64,000 nt of DNA. It comes from Chloroflexota bacterium. GTDB taxonomy: Bacteria > Chloroflexota > Dehalococcoidia > Lucifugimonadales > Australimonadaceae. A program made the position numbers and the translations under genes. Each line of letters begins with the position of its first letter. The stretch's first letter is position 1. Below, in pieces: positions 43,210-52,522 of this stretch. Below the pieces are notes generated by a model that saw only the letters and a program-made list of their open reading frames with translations, made no database searches and was not told the DNA's origin. The stretch spans positions 1 through 64,000 of the forward strand of contig VXQP01000104.1 in assembly GCA_009838965.1 (NCBI GenBank), read 5' to 3'.

Positions 43210-44202
43210 ATGCGGCGGGTGGAGAGGCGGCCTGCGAGGCCGGGCGGGCGTTCGCGCCGGCTTACGGTGCTCATCGTAACGCTGGGTGCGCTTGTTCTCG
43301 TGACCGGGCCGCTCATCGGCTTCTTCCTTGTCTACACCGCGCCGAGCCAGCAGTGGTTCGCCCGCGTCAACGGCGTCGAGATACCGCGCGCCACCCTCGT
43401 CGATGTGCTCCGCGCCAACCAGATAGACGCGCTGCTCCAGCGGCAGCGGTTCGACCCCGGTACACAGGCGTTCGATACCGCCGGGCTGCTCATCGACAAC
43501 GAGGTGCTGCGCCAGACGGCGGGCACGCTCGGCGTCACCGTGAGCGAGGCGGAGGTCGAGCGCGAACTCGCGGCGCAGCTCACCCCGCAGTTGGACGCTG
43601 GGAACCTTGACGCTTCGGCCCGCGCCGAGCTCGCCGAGGCGAAGCGGCAGTACGCCGACCTGCGGCGTCTCGACGTCGCAGAACTGGAGAAGCTGGCTGA
43701 AGGGGAGTCGCTTCGACGGAAGGTCACGGAGACGCTCGGACGCTCCATCGTCGACCCGCAGCCACAGATACGCCTGCACTCAATCGTGGTCGCCGACGTG
43801 GAGACCGCCACGCGTATCCAGAGTGAGGCAGTGCAGGGAGTGCCGTTCGAGGAGCTGGCGCGCCGCTATTCGCTCGACCCCGCTTCCGGCGACCTCGGCT
43901 GGCTGCCCTATGCGGCGCTTCCGCCTGCTGCCGCGGACCTGCTGTGGAACCTCCCCGCGTCGGAACTCTCGCCGCCGTTCCAGCGCGGCGACGGCGCGAT
44001 CGTCGTCTACGTCATCAGTGGACGCGACCCCTCTCTCGCGCTCGACCCGGTCGCCCGTCAGTTGTTGGAGGAGGCCGAGTTCGAGTCGTGGCTCGGGCAG
44101 ACGCGTGCGGAGCAGGACATCGAACTCCGGCTGGACTCGGAGACGCTGGAGTGGGTAGCCGACCAGCTCGAACAGACGAGGAGTGTTGCCCCGCAGGGCT
44201 GA
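43210..44202 (+). CDS. Membrane-anchored peptidyl-prolyl isomerase, SurA/parvulin type
   Basis: This 330-residue protein has a basic N-terminus and one membrane helix (about residues 18-43). A SurA N-terminal-like chaperone region follows with VNGVEIPRATLVDVL and LIDNEVLRQTAGTLGVTVSEAEVE (in part). The PPIC domain starts near residue 185 with IRLHSIVVAD and includes FEELARRYSLDPASGDLGWLP. It should act outside the membrane in folding of secreted proteins. No lipobox Cys is seen, unlike PrsA. Confidence 0.85.
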   Translation: MRRVERRPARPGGRSRRLTVLIVTLGALVLVTGPLIGFFLVYTAPSQQWFARVNGVEIPRATLVDVLRANQIDALLQRQRFDPGTQAFDTAGLLIDNEVLRQTAGTLGVTVSEAEVERELAAQLTPQLDAGNLDASARAELAEAKRQYADLRRLDVAELEKLAEGESLRRKVTETLGRSIVDPQPQIRLHSIVVADVETATRIQSEAVQGVPFEELARRYSLDPASGDLGWLPYAALPPAAADLLWNLPASELSPPFQRGDGAIVVYVISGRDPSLALDPVARQLLEEAEFESWLGQTRAEQDIELRLDSETLEWVADQLEQTRSVAPQG

Positions 44203-44218
44203 CGCAGGGCGCAGGCGC

Positions 44219-45160
44219 TTATCGCTGGCGGTTAGCCCGCCGCCCCAGCCAGTCGCCCAGCAGGAGCGACGAGAAGCTCTGGCGCTCCATGACTGGAGCG
44301 TGCGCCGGCGGAGCCTCGCGCAGTCGGTCCACTCGCGCCTCGATCAGTTCCGTGAGCCGCTTCGCCGCTTCCGCGTAGTCCGGCTTCGCGAACGCGGCCT
44401 CCCGCAGGCCGTCCGTGGCTCCTGCGAGCCGGTCCAGCCACGAAGTGAATGTCTCCGGCGCGTATTCCAGCACAACGGCAAGCTCCTCCGGGTCGAGCTC
44501 GGCAGCCGTTCGCAAGGCCTGGGTGAACGCGTCTCCCTGCAGACGGCGCACGTCGCGCCAGACGGGGCTTGCAGAGACGGCGTCCACCGCTGCGCCAGAG
44601 GCGATGCGCGGCAGGTACTCGGTGGCGATGACGAAGCTGTCGTGCTCTGCCGCATCGAGGAAGAATGGACTCGCGCCGACGGCCCTGGCGAGTCCGGTCA
44701 CAGCTTCAACGGCATCCCCCGAGGCGGTCGCCGATGGGATGATGGCGTAGTCGGTTCCGTCGAACGATGCTTCCGCGCCTCCGCTGAACGTACGAGGCAC
44801 GGGACGCCCACCGACGAAGTGCATCCCGTCCGGCAGGCGCTCTTCCGCCCAGCGCAGCAGGGGGGCCTTCAACGGGCACGTGTCCGTGACGACACACCCG
44901 GATGGAGCGAACTCGCCGATGATGCGCAACGCGTCGCTTGCGGAGGCGAGCGGCGAGGAGAGGACGACGAGTTTCGCGCCTGCCAGCGCTGCTGCTGCGC
45001 TCCTCGGCGCATCGTCTATCGCGCCGGTCTCGAGCGCACGCCTTCCCGTCCCGGAGTCAGGGTCGAAGCCTGCTATGGAGATGCCTTGCACACCGGACCT
45101 GATCGCACGCCCAAGCGCGATGCCCAGCGGGCTGAGGCCGATGATGGCGATGTCCGGCAT
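44219..45160 (-). CDS. Prephenate dehydrogenase-like protein
   Basis: This 313-residue protein has the TyrA layout: an N-terminal Rossmann fold (IAIIGLSPLGIALGRAI), a VVLSSPL strand and a helical C-terminal half (LPRIASGAAVDAVSASPVWRDV) typical of the dimerisation domain. The expected catalytic region is VTDTCPLKAPLL followed by MHFVGGRPVPR. The usual His in HPMAG is Arg-Pro-Val here. Catalysis as a prephenate dehydrogenase is therefore uncertain. No other aromatic-pathway genes are nearby. Confidence 0.7.
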   Translation of the reverse strand: MPDIAIIGLSPLGIALGRAIRSGVQGISIAGFDPDSGTGRRALETGAIDDAPRSAAAALAGAKLVVLSSPLASASDALRIIGEFAPSGCVVTDTCPLKAPLLRWAEERLPDGMHFVGGRPVPRTFSGGAEASFDGTDYAIIPSATASGDAVEAVTGLARAVGASPFFLDAAEHDSFVIATEYLPRIASGAAVDAVSASPVWRDVRRLQGDAFTQALRTAAELDPEELAVVLEYAPETFTSWLDRLAGATDGLREAAFAKPDYAEAAKRLTELIEARVDRLREAPPAHAPVMERQSFSSLLLGDWLGRRANRQR

Positions 45161-45176
45161 GATGCGCGCCGGTGCC

Positions 45177-46109
45177 CTACGACCCGGAGCGGTAGCCGCC
45201 GCCGGTACCGCGCATGCGGGGGTCGAGCAAGTCGCGGAGTGCGTCGCCGAGCACGTTCCAGCCGAACACGGTCAGGCTAAGGAAGACGCCTGGCCAGATG
45301 GCAAGCCACGGTGCGATCTCCATGTACGTCCGCGACTCTGAACTGAGCATCCGGCCCCAGGACGGGAACGGCGGCGGGACACCGTAGCCGAGGAAGCTGA
45401 GCGATGCCTCGATAAGGATCACCTGCCCCAGGCGCAGGCTCGCCAGGATGATGATGGGCACCATCACGTTCGGCAGGACGTGCCGTACCAGGATGCGCAG
45501 GGTGGTCGCGCCATTGACGCGCGCCGCCTCCACGAACGGCTGCTCCTTGAGCGCCAGTACCGCGCCGCGCAGTACACGGCTCTCGCGTATGGCGACAAGC
45601 CCCAGCACGAGGGTCACGTTCAGTGTGCTCGGTCCCAGGATGGACATCACGAACAGCAGCAGGAGCAGTGGGGGCACGCTCATCCACGCATCCACGAGGC
45701 GCTGCACCAGCGTGTCGAACTTCCCACCCATGTAGCCGCTCGTGATGCCGATCAGGGCCGCGAGTATGCTGCCGAGTGCGACCGAACCGAGCGCCACGAC
45801 GATGGAGACCCGGGCGCCGTGCACGAGCCTGCTGAACAGGTCCCGCCCGATGAAGTCGGTGCCCAGGAAGTAGCTGAAGCTCGACCCCTGCAATGCGTCG
45901 GAGAAGTGTGGTTCGTCATACGGGTAGGGCGCTATCCAGTTGGCGAACACGGCCATGAGCAGCATGATCATGACGATGACTGCGCCGACTGCTCCCAAAG
46001 GCTTCTCGGTGAACAGCCTCGTCACCAGCCCGATGAAGCCTCCGCTCGCACGGCGTGGCAGCCTCGCCGCAGCAGGCGCTCCTTGTGGTCTTGTGCTCTC
46101 GACAGCCAT
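45177..46109 (-). CDS. Oligopeptide/dipeptide-type ABC transporter permease, DppC/OppC-like
   Basis: This 310-residue permease has a cytoplasmic N-terminus, a first helix with a short periplasmic OppC-type domain (HFSDALQGSSFSYFLGTDFIGRDLF in part), and five helices with the EAA loop VEAARVNGATTLRILVRHVLPN. It is downstream of the DppB-like permease with a three-nt gap. No substrate-binding protein or ATPases lie in the window, so the pair must use components coded elsewhere. The substrate could be a peptide, nickel or glutathione. Confidence 0.9.
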   Translation of the reverse strand: MAVESTRPQGAPAAARLPRRASGGFIGLVTRLFTEKPLGAVGAVIVMIMLLMAVFANWIAPYPYDEPHFSDALQGSSFSYFLGTDFIGRDLFSRLVHGARVSIVVALGSVALGSILAALIGITSGYMGGKFDTLVQRLVDAWMSVPPLLLLLFVMSILGPSTLNVTLVLGLVAIRESRVLRGAVLALKEQPFVEAARVNGATTLRILVRHVLPNVMVPIIILASLRLGQVILIEASLSFLGYGVPPPFPSWGRMLSSESRTYMEIAPWLAIWPGVFLSLTVFGWNVLGDALRDLLDPRMRGTGGGYRSGS

Positions 46110-46112
46110 GAC

Positions 46113-47057
46113 TTACGTGTACTTTATCCGTGGGTCGAGGACGCCGTAGAGGAGGTCCACGATGAGGTTGATGAGCACGGTGGCCGCTGCAAAGGTGAGG
46201 ATGATGGTCTGTGCGGGGACATAGTCCCGGTTCTGGAGTGACTGCAGCATGTAGATGCCCATGCCGGGCAGGTTGAATATCTGTTCGATGATTACCGTAC
46301 CGCCCAGCAGGAACGGGATCTGCAGGCCGATGAGCGACAGCACGGGGATGAGCGCGTTCCGCACCGCGTGCCGGTACCAGATGGTTTGCGGCTGCAGGCC
46401 CTTCGCCCATGCGGTGCGGATGTAGTCCTGTCGCACGACTTCCAGCAGCATGGCGCGGGTCATCCGGATCGTGCCGCCCATGAGCGGTATGCCCACGATG
46501 ACTCCCGGCAGCACCATCACGCTCAGGTTCTTGATGGGGTCCTCCGTGAACGGCACGTAGCTCAGCGGCGGAGCCCAACCGAAGAACAGCGCTGGGAGGG
46601 TCACGACGATGGTGCCTATCCAGAGGATGGGCACTGCCACGAGGCCGATGGAGACGGAGCGCAGTGCGTAGTCTATCCACGTGTCCTGCCGAACGGCGGT
46701 GATGATGCCGATGGGGATGGAGAGCACCGTGCTCACGACCAGCGCGATGATCGAGAGTTCCAGCGTCACGGGGTAGCGTCGCCCAAGCTCGTGCGTGACG
46801 GTGTTCCCCGTCCAGAGTGACTGCCCGAGGTCACCTACGAACAATCCGCCGAACCATTCGCCGAACTGGACGTAGAACGGCCTGTGCAGCCCCAACTCTC
46901 GCAGGATCGCGTCCCGGTCTGCGGCATAGCCGAAATCGGAAAGCATCAGGTCAACGATGTCGCCGGGGATCAGGCGCAGCATGAAGAACGTGAGCACGCT
47001 CACGACGAGCATCGTGAGCGCGGCAAGCATCAGACGGCGTATGACGAAGCGGTACAC
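46113..47057 (-). CDS. Oligopeptide/dipeptide-type ABC transporter permease, DppB/OppB-like
   Basis: This 314-residue partner permease has the OppB N-terminal signature MYRFVIRRLMLAALTMLVVS, FMLRLIPGDIVDLML and the EAA motif VRQDYIRTAWAKGLQPQTIWYRHAVRNALIP (in part). It has six helices. It is the first gene of the minus-strand pair; the gap to the divergent gldA-like gene (47058-47207) holds an inverted repeat at 47117-47134 and nothing else that I can support. Confidence 0.92.
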   Translation of the reverse strand: MYRFVIRRLMLAALTMLVVSVLTFFMLRLIPGDIVDLMLSDFGYAADRDAILRELGLHRPFYVQFGEWFGGLFVGDLGQSLWTGNTVTHELGRRYPVTLELSIIALVVSTVLSIPIGIITAVRQDTWIDYALRSVSIGLVAVPILWIGTIVVTLPALFFGWAPPLSYVPFTEDPIKNLSVMVLPGVIVGIPLMGGTIRMTRAMLLEVVRQDYIRTAWAKGLQPQTIWYRHAVRNALIPVLSLIGLQIPFLLGGTVIIEQIFNLPGMGIYMLQSLQNRDYVPAQTIILTFAAATVLINLIVDLLYGVLDPRIKYT

Positions 47058-47207
47058 GGCGGTTCGGGCTCCAGAGTGCCTCCAGACACGCTGGGGCGAG
47101 TCTACGGCGCAGCGTAACCGGAATCAAATCCGGTAGGCTCTACGGACGCGATTCACTATCCTCAAGGGTCGAACCGCGATAACAGACCTCTATGGAGAAC
47201 AGGCAGA

Positions 47208-48173
47208 TTGGCTGACCGGATGATCGAGGTTGAAGGACTCACGAAGTTCTACGGTGATTTCCTCGCCGTGAGCGGCGTCTCCTTCTCCGTAGACAGGGGC
47301 GAGACGGTTGGTCTGCTCGGCACCAACGGCTCTGGAAAGACCACGACCATGCGCGTGCTCACCGGCTACATGCCGCCTACATCAGGGACGGTCCGCATCG
47401 CAGGTCACGACCTTGCCGCCGACTCACTGGAAGCGCGGCGGCACATCGGCTATCTGCCTGAATCGGTGCCGCTCTACAGCGATATGACCGTCGCTGCCTC
47501 GTTGCGGTTCTTCGGGCGTGTCCACTCGATGGACACCGCAAGCCTTGCGTCCTCGATCGACCGCGTCCTCGATGCGTTCGACCTCGTCGATTACCGCGAC
47601 ACGCTCGTCGGCAAACTATCCAAGGGGTACCGCCAGCGACTGGGGCTGGCCCTTGCGGTGCTCCATGAGCCGGAGGTCCTCGTACTTGACGAACCGACCG
47701 TGAGCATAGACCCGGTGCAGGTCGTGGAAGCTCGGGACCTCATACGGCGCCTGGGCAAAGAACACACGGTGCTCCTGAGTACGCATCAACTCGCTGAAGC
47801 CTCCACCCTCTGTGAGCGCGTCATCATCCTGCACGACGGGGTTCTCGTTGCGGAAGGTCATCCGGATGAGATAGCGGAGCGCCTCCAGGGGGCGCAGCGC
47901 ATCAGGGTAGAGGCGCGTGGCGCTGCCGAACAGACGGGTGCCGCTCTCGCCACTGTGCCGGGCGTCCGTTCCGTTGGAACGGCCACACTCATCGAGGAGG
48001 GAGTCTACGCGTTCGAGATCGCTGCTCCGTTGCGCTCGGACTTGCGGGAAGCCATTGCCCATGCGATGAATGCTGCGGGGATCGGGCTGCGCGGTCTTGC
48101 CCGCTCCTCCGTGGACCTGGAGGAGGTCTTCCTGCAGATCACGCGAGGCGAGCGGGAGAACCCCGATGCGTAA
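47208..48173 (+). CDS. ABC transporter ATPase, GldA-like
   Basis: This 321-residue ATPase has Walker A GTNGSGKTTT, a Q-loop region (GYLPESVPLY), the signature KLSKGYRQRLGLA, Walker B VLVLDEPTVSIDP with Thr-Val before Ser, and the H-loop STHQL. A C-terminal DUF4162-like extension follows. The start is TTG with GGAG ten nt upstream; an ATG at 47220 is the alternative. It overlaps the permease gene by eight bases. Gene order matches ATPase-permease-GldG-DUF4340 clusters in non-gliding bacteria. Confidence 0.9.
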   Translation: MADRMIEVEGLTKFYGDFLAVSGVSFSVDRGETVGLLGTNGSGKTTTMRVLTGYMPPTSGTVRIAGHDLAADSLEARRHIGYLPESVPLYSDMTVAASLRFFGRVHSMDTASLASSIDRVLDAFDLVDYRDTLVGKLSKGYRQRLGLALAVLHEPEVLVLDEPTVSIDPVQVVEARDLIRRLGKEHTVLLSTHQLAEASTLCERVIILHDGVLVAEGHPDEIAERLQGAQRIRVEARGAAEQTGAALATVPGVRSVGTATLIEEGVYAFEIAAPLRSDLREAIAHAMNAAGIGLRGLARSSVDLEEVFLQITRGERENPDA

Positions 48174-48879
48174 CGTCTTGCTCCTCGCGTGGAAGGAGAC
48201 CCGCTCCTATTACGGTTCACCGATGGCCTACGTCGTAAGCGCTGCATTCCTTGCGCTCACGGGCCAGTTCTACGTGTCCGGCGTCTCGGAACTGCTGCCG
48301 GAAGCTTCTCTCCGTGCTGTCTTCACGCCCATGATGTTCGCGCTCATCCTCTGGGCTCCCATCGCGAGCATGCGGCTCCTGGCGGAGGAACAGAAACTCG
48401 GGACGCTGGAGCTGCTGCTCACTGCTCCGCTGCGCGACTGGGAGATCGTGACAGGGAAGTTCTGCGCGCTCGTAGCGATGCTCCTCGGCATCATCGTCCC
48501 GACGCTCGTCTACGTGGTGCTGCTCTACTGGTACGCCTCGCCGGACGGTGGACCGCTCCTTACCGGATATCTTGGCCTGCTCCTGTACGGCTCTGCCGCT
48601 GCGTCGCTGGGGTTGTTCACATCCTCGCTCACTGGCAACCAGATCGTGGCCGGAGTGACGGCAGCCGTCGCGTTGCTCTTCCTCACGCTGGCGAGCGAGG
48701 CCTCCGGCCTCGTATCCGGCTTGCCGTCTGCACTGCTTGCCGGCGTTTCCCTGCCAGCCCACTACACCGCGTTCGTCGCGGGTGTGATCGAACTGCGGAA
48801 CGTCGTCTACTTCATCACCTTCATCGTGCTCTTCCTCTTCCTGACCACGCTCAGCCTGGAGTCTCGGCGATGGCGGTGA
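48166..48879 (+). CDS. ABC-2 type permease, GldF-like
   Basis: This 237-residue permease has six helices and begins MRNVLLLAWKETRSYYGSPMAYVV, as GldF/ABC-2 proteins do. The segment RLLAEEQKLGTLELLLTAPL is a family hallmark with its coupling helix. The ATG at 48166 lies inside the end of the ATPase gene, so translation is coupled. It overlaps the next gene by ten bases. Its transported substrate is unknown. Confidence 0.9.
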   Translation: MRNVLLLAWKETRSYYGSPMAYVVSAAFLALTGQFYVSGVSELLPEASLRAVFTPMMFALILWAPIASMRLLAEEQKLGTLELLLTAPLRDWEIVTGKFCALVAMLLGIIVPTLVYVVLLYWYASPDGGPLLTGYLGLLLYGSAAASLGLFTSSLTGNQIVAGVTAAVALLFLTLASEASGLVSGLPSALLAGVSLPAHYTAFVAGVIELRNVVYFITFIVLFLFLTTLSLESRRWR

Positions 48880-50531
48880 ACGGACAGCCACCGTTGGGGA
48901 GTGGGGTTGCCGAGCGACTGCGAGGCTGGAGCCTGCTCCTTGCGGCGCTTGGAGGCATCGGCGCGCTCGGAGGACTGCTCCTCGTCGTATGGGCCCCCGA
49001 ACTCCGCCCGTTCGCCGTACCGACACTCGTTGCTGCAGGCGTGTTGCTGGCGCTCGCTGCCGCAGGTTCGATGGGCTACCTCGTTGGTGCAGTCACCGGC
49101 CGCAGAGGCCGTCTTTCCTGGGTGAGCCTTGGCAGTGCCGCCGCCGCACTGGCAATCGTGGTCGTGCTGAATGTCATCGCCTCGGCGACTGACGCATCCT
49201 GGGACTTCACCGCGACGCGCCAATTCGGGATAGCTCCACAGACCGTGCAGGCTCTGGCTGCACTCCCTGCGGATGTGGACGTTACCGGATTCGTCGTGAC
49301 GGATGAGGATGGCCTGCATTACCAGGGAACGGCGGAAGGCTACCTGCGGCAGTTCGCCAAGCATGCCGGCGACAGGCTCTCCTACAGATTCGTCGATCCT
49401 GAACTGGAACCTGCCACCGCGCGTGAGTTCGGCGTGGTCAGCGCTCCACTGCTGCTCTTCACTGCACCTGCTACAGGTCTCCGTGCCTCTGTAGGCGCTG
49501 GCGAGCTCTCAGAGCAGCAGTTGCTCACTGCCATCCTCACGGCCACCGGGGCTCAACAGCACGTCATCTACTTCCTCACCGGCTACGGTGAGCGAAGCAT
49601 CACCGACCTCCGCTCAGGCGGCTCCGGGTTGGGGCTGGCCGCCGCCGGGCTCCGAGCCGACGGCTATCGCGTCGAGTCACTCATGCTGGCGGACACCGGA
49701 AGCGTGCCGGACGACGCCTCGCTGCTCGTGGTTGCCGCGCCCCGCCAACCGATCCCGGACGTCGAGGAGCAGGCGATCATCCGTTGGCTGGCGGACGGAG
49801 GACGAGCGCTATTCATGCTCGACGCGTCCTCCGAAACGCGGGACACGATGGCCGGCCTGCTCGCGGCGTGGGGGCTCGAAACGGTGCCCGGCACGCTCGT
49901 TGACCTCGGGCGCTCCGCCGCCGGAGACGCGCGCACACTTACGGTGCAGCGTGACCAATACCTGGGACAGACCTCGGTCACCGAGGGGGGCGCTATCGTT
50001 GAACCGCTTGGCGCAACGCTCTTCCCGGGCGCCATCGCGTTCCGTCCAGGGGGTGTCGTCGCGGCACGTATCGAACGCGGCGATCCCGTGCCCGTGCGGT
50101 TCGAGCCGCTGGTGACCACGTCCGGCGACTCCTGGGCCGTGGAGGGAATGGAGGAAGACCCTGTTGCCGGCCGTGACATCCCCGGCCCCCATACGGCGCA
50201 TCTCATCGCACAGGCGTCCGCCCTCGCTACGGATGCTCCGTCGCAAGCGTTCGACCCCGCGTCCGTCCGCACAACGCTTGCCGTTCTTGGAGATGCAGAC
50301 TTTGCCAGCAACCGCCACTTCGGCAACGTGAGCAACGCGGACTTCTTCCTGAACACGGTGAACTGGCTGCTGGAGGACAGGTCGCTCATCGCCGTGCGCC
50401 CGAAGCAAGAGGTCTTCCGCCCTCTCGTGCTTACGGTGCCGGAGTACAACCTCGTGCGTTACGTCAGCTGGTTCCTGTTGCCCGCGCTGATCGCCGCCGC
50501 TGGCGTCGTCGTGTGGTGGCGGCGGCGTTAG
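48870..50531 (+). CDS. GldG-like membrane-anchored protein
   Basis: This 553-residue protein has three N-terminal helices (to about residue 105), a large outside domain and a C-terminal membrane helix (SWFLLPALIAAAGVVVWWRRR). The domain has the ABC-type uncharacterised (GldG) features: IAPQTVQALAALP, HVIYFLTGYGERSI and an intraflagellar-transport-like fold with LLVVAAPRQPIPDVEEQAI and MLDAS. The NADFFLNTVNWL motif before the last helix is typical. The ATG at 48870 overlaps the permease gene. Confidence 0.85.
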   Translation: MAVNGQPPLGSGVAERLRGWSLLLAALGGIGALGGLLLVVWAPELRPFAVPTLVAAGVLLALAAAGSMGYLVGAVTGRRGRLSWVSLGSAAAALAIVVVLNVIASATDASWDFTATRQFGIAPQTVQALAALPADVDVTGFVVTDEDGLHYQGTAEGYLRQFAKHAGDRLSYRFVDPELEPATAREFGVVSAPLLLFTAPATGLRASVGAGELSEQQLLTAILTATGAQQHVIYFLTGYGERSITDLRSGGSGLGLAAAGLRADGYRVESLMLADTGSVPDDASLLVVAAPRQPIPDVEEQAIIRWLADGGRALFMLDASSETRDTMAGLLAAWGLETVPGTLVDLGRSAAGDARTLTVQRDQYLGQTSVTEGGAIVEPLGATLFPGAIAFRPGGVVAARIERGDPVPVRFEPLVTTSGDSWAVEGMEEDPVAGRDIPGPHTAHLIAQASALATDAPSQAFDPASVRTTLAVLGDADFASNRHFGNVSNADFFLNTVNWLLEDRSLIAVRPKQEVFRPLVLTVPEYNLVRYVSWFLLPALIAAAGVVVWWRRR

Positions 50532-50547
50532 AAGAGGGCACACCGGG

Positions 50548-51531
50548 ATGAAGAGCGCAATTGTCAGGTTTGTATTGCTGCTGATCGTTGCGTTTGCAGT
50601 TGTTGCTGCGTGGCTGTTGGTGTCGGGTGACGCCGACGAACCAGAAGCAACGCCGCTCCGCGCCCGTCTCTACACTGCATCTCAGGACGACATCGTGAAC
50701 GTCACCGTGCAGACGGAGGCGGGCACCGTCATGTTCGAACGGCGGGATGACGGCTGGTATTTCGCCGATTCTCCGGTGCCCGTGAACCTGGACCGATGGG
50801 GCGGTGTCGTGTTGCTGCTCTCGGGCCCTGAAGTAGAGCGCCAGCTGGCTGCGCCGGTTGCGCTGTCGGAGTTCGGACTGGACGAACCGGACATCGTCAG
50901 CGTCGGCCTGGAGGGGGGGAGTCGCGTCGAGGTTCGACTCGGCGCTGAGACACCGGATGGACGCAACGTCTACACGCAACTGGAAGGAAAGCCCGAGGCG
51001 GCGCTCGTCAACGAACCGTGGGCGCGGGTATTGCGCCGCCTCGCCGCCGAACCGCCGCTGCCGTACTGGTACTACTGCGTCGATTCGGCGCTTGTGCGGC
51101 TCTTCGAGGTCGAGAGCGCGGACGGTATCGTGACGTTCCTGCTTGGTCTGGCCGGGTCCGACGGTGGACCGCCCGACAGGGTGGTGCAGGGTGACGCGGC
51201 GTCGGACCTGACCGATGCTCAGCGCGACGCGGTACTGAGCGTTGCAGGCGGGCCTCCCGGCTTTGACCCGGCAATCTGGCCGGAGGGTCTGACACCGGAA
51301 AACGCGGGCCTGCAGCCACCCCGCGCCGTCATTCGGGTTACTTACGAGTTGGCGGTCCCGTTGGAGGACAAGAGAGCCGTGAGCGCGGTGTATGCGGTCG
51401 GAGAGCGGAGCGCGGCCGGCGATGGTTACTACGCGGCAACGCCGGACTCGCCGCTGCTCCTCACATTCGATGCGGCATGGGTGGAAGAAGCGCTGTCCCT
51501 GGTGGGGCGAGAGTTCGCCGGGGGAGGCTGA
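50548..51531 (+). CDS. DUF4340 domain protein
   Basis: This 327-residue protein has one N-terminal membrane helix (about residues 7-27) and an outside domain of repeated DUF4340 strands: VTVQTEAGTVMFERRDDGWYF, then LSEFGLDEPDIVSVGLEGG and VNEPWARVL. The phrase GLDEP is a family mark. Such proteins are coded next to GldG-like components and probably act with them. It starts 16 nt after the GldG-like gene and is the last gene before a bidirectional hairpin. Confidence 0.85.
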   Translation: MKSAIVRFVLLLIVAFAVVAAWLLVSGDADEPEATPLRARLYTASQDDIVNVTVQTEAGTVMFERRDDGWYFADSPVPVNLDRWGGVVLLLSGPEVERQLAAPVALSEFGLDEPDIVSVGLEGGSRVEVRLGAETPDGRNVYTQLEGKPEAALVNEPWARVLRRLAAEPPLPYWYYCVDSALVRLFEVESADGIVTFLLGLAGSDGGPPDRVVQGDAASDLTDAQRDAVLSVAGGPPGFDPAIWPEGLTPENAGLQPPRAVIRVTYELAVPLEDKRAVSAVYAVGERSAAGDGYYAATPDSPLLLTFDAAWVEEALSLVGREFAGGG

Positions 51532-51567
51532 GGAACGTCCCTGCGTAGGAAAGCACGGGAGACAACG

Positions 51568-51595
51568 ATAGGCGGGTCAACACTGACCCGCCTAT
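51568..51595. terminator. Bidirectional hairpin terminator
   Basis: A perfect 12-bp stem, ataggcgggtca and tgacccgcctat, has a four-nt loop. It lies between the convergent DUF4340 and ferredoxin genes. Confidence 0.75.
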
Positions 51596-51622
51596 GCCTG
51601 TTTCCCGATAGCAGCCCGGGAG

Positions 51623-51859
51623 TCAGGGTTCGCTGCGGTCCTTGTTGATCTCGATGAAGCGGGCCTGGTCGGCAGGAAGCGCGTCTTCGGCGAAGATTGC
51701 GGCGACGGGACAGACCGGCTCGCACGCTGCGCAGTCGATGCACTCATCGGGCTCGATGTAGAACATGCGGTCGCCCTCGTAGATGCAGTCCACGGGGCAG
51801 ACGTCAACGCACGACGCATCCTTCACGTCAACGCAGGGTTCGGCGATTATGTAGGCCAT
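51623..51859 (-). CDS. fdxA: 7Fe ferredoxin
   Basis: This 78-residue protein has the Cys pattern of [3Fe-4S][4Fe-4S] ferredoxins. The first motif is CVDVKDASCVDVCPVDC and the second CIDCAACEPVCPV. The first motif lacks the second Cys of a normal CxxC, so one cluster is likely [3Fe-4S]. The N-terminus MAYIIAEPC is typical of actinobacterial-type FdxA. It could carry electrons between KorAB and the complex I module in this window, although this is inference. Confidence 0.92.
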   Translation of the reverse strand: MAYIIAEPCVDVKDASCVDVCPVDCIYEGDRMFYIEPDECIDCAACEPVCPVAAIFAEDALPADQARFIEINKDRSEP

Positions 51860-51961
51860 CTTGGAAGTGCCCCTCCCATTAAGCTAGGCCCGTTCGGGCC
51901 CCCTCCCTCCCAGGAAGGTGAGTGCATTCTAGCAGACGTGTTCAGGGGTGTGAACACGTTA

Positions 51962-52423
51962 TCAACTCTCGTCCTGGGGGATGAAATCTCCTACGTTCTT
52001 CTTGATCGACAGGTTGATGAACGTCTCAGTCTGCCGGACGCCCGTGATATCGCCAACCCGGTTCCTGAGGAAGTCGGAGAGTTCGAGCGGAGAGCCGAGG
52101 CTTACGCGGCAGAAGACGTCGAACGCGCCGGTCGTAACCGCCGCATAGTGCACCTCTTCCATCTTTGCCAGCTCCTCCGCCGCCGACTGCACGTGGGCGG
52201 GGTCTACCTTCAGGCCGACGAGCGCGGACATGCGCCGCCCCAGTTTGGAGGTGTCCGGGATGGCGACGACGCGGATGACTTCTTCCTGAACGAGGTTGCG
52301 GAAACGCCGCCGGATCGTTCCTTCGCTTACGCCGGTCTTGCGCGCCAGTTCGATGTTGGAGGCGCGTCCATCGCGCTGCAGCAGCTCTATGAGCTTCGTG
52401 TCGAGCTCGTCAAGGGGAGCCAT
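51962..52423 (-). CDS. Lrp/AsnC family transcriptional regulator
   Basis: This 153-residue regulator starts with LDELDTKLIELLQRDGRASNIELARKTGVSEGTIRRRF (in part), a winged helix-turn-helix. It ends with a ligand-binding RAM domain containing VTTGAFDVFCRVS and ITGVRQTETFINLS. It is monocistronic, with gaps on both sides. Lrp regulators usually respond to amino acids; the target is unknown. Confidence 0.92.
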   Translation of the reverse strand: MAPLDELDTKLIELLQRDGRASNIELARKTGVSEGTIRRRFRNLVQEEVIRVVAIPDTSKLGRRMSALVGLKVDPAHVQSAAEELAKMEEVHYAAVTTGAFDVFCRVSLGSPLELSDFLRNRVGDITGVRQTETFINLSIKKNVGDFIPQDES

Positions 52424-52522
52424 GGCTACCTCCTCGTGAAAATTCGCACAATAGGATTATGGTACGCCTTGCACACCCGCGGTGGCAAGGCATGCAGGCG
52501 TGTGCGGTGCACAGGTCGGAAT

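Noticed and set aside
47117-47134. T-arm-like inverted repeat (accggaatcaaatccggt)
   Set aside because: It is a short inverted repeat without the other tRNA arms.
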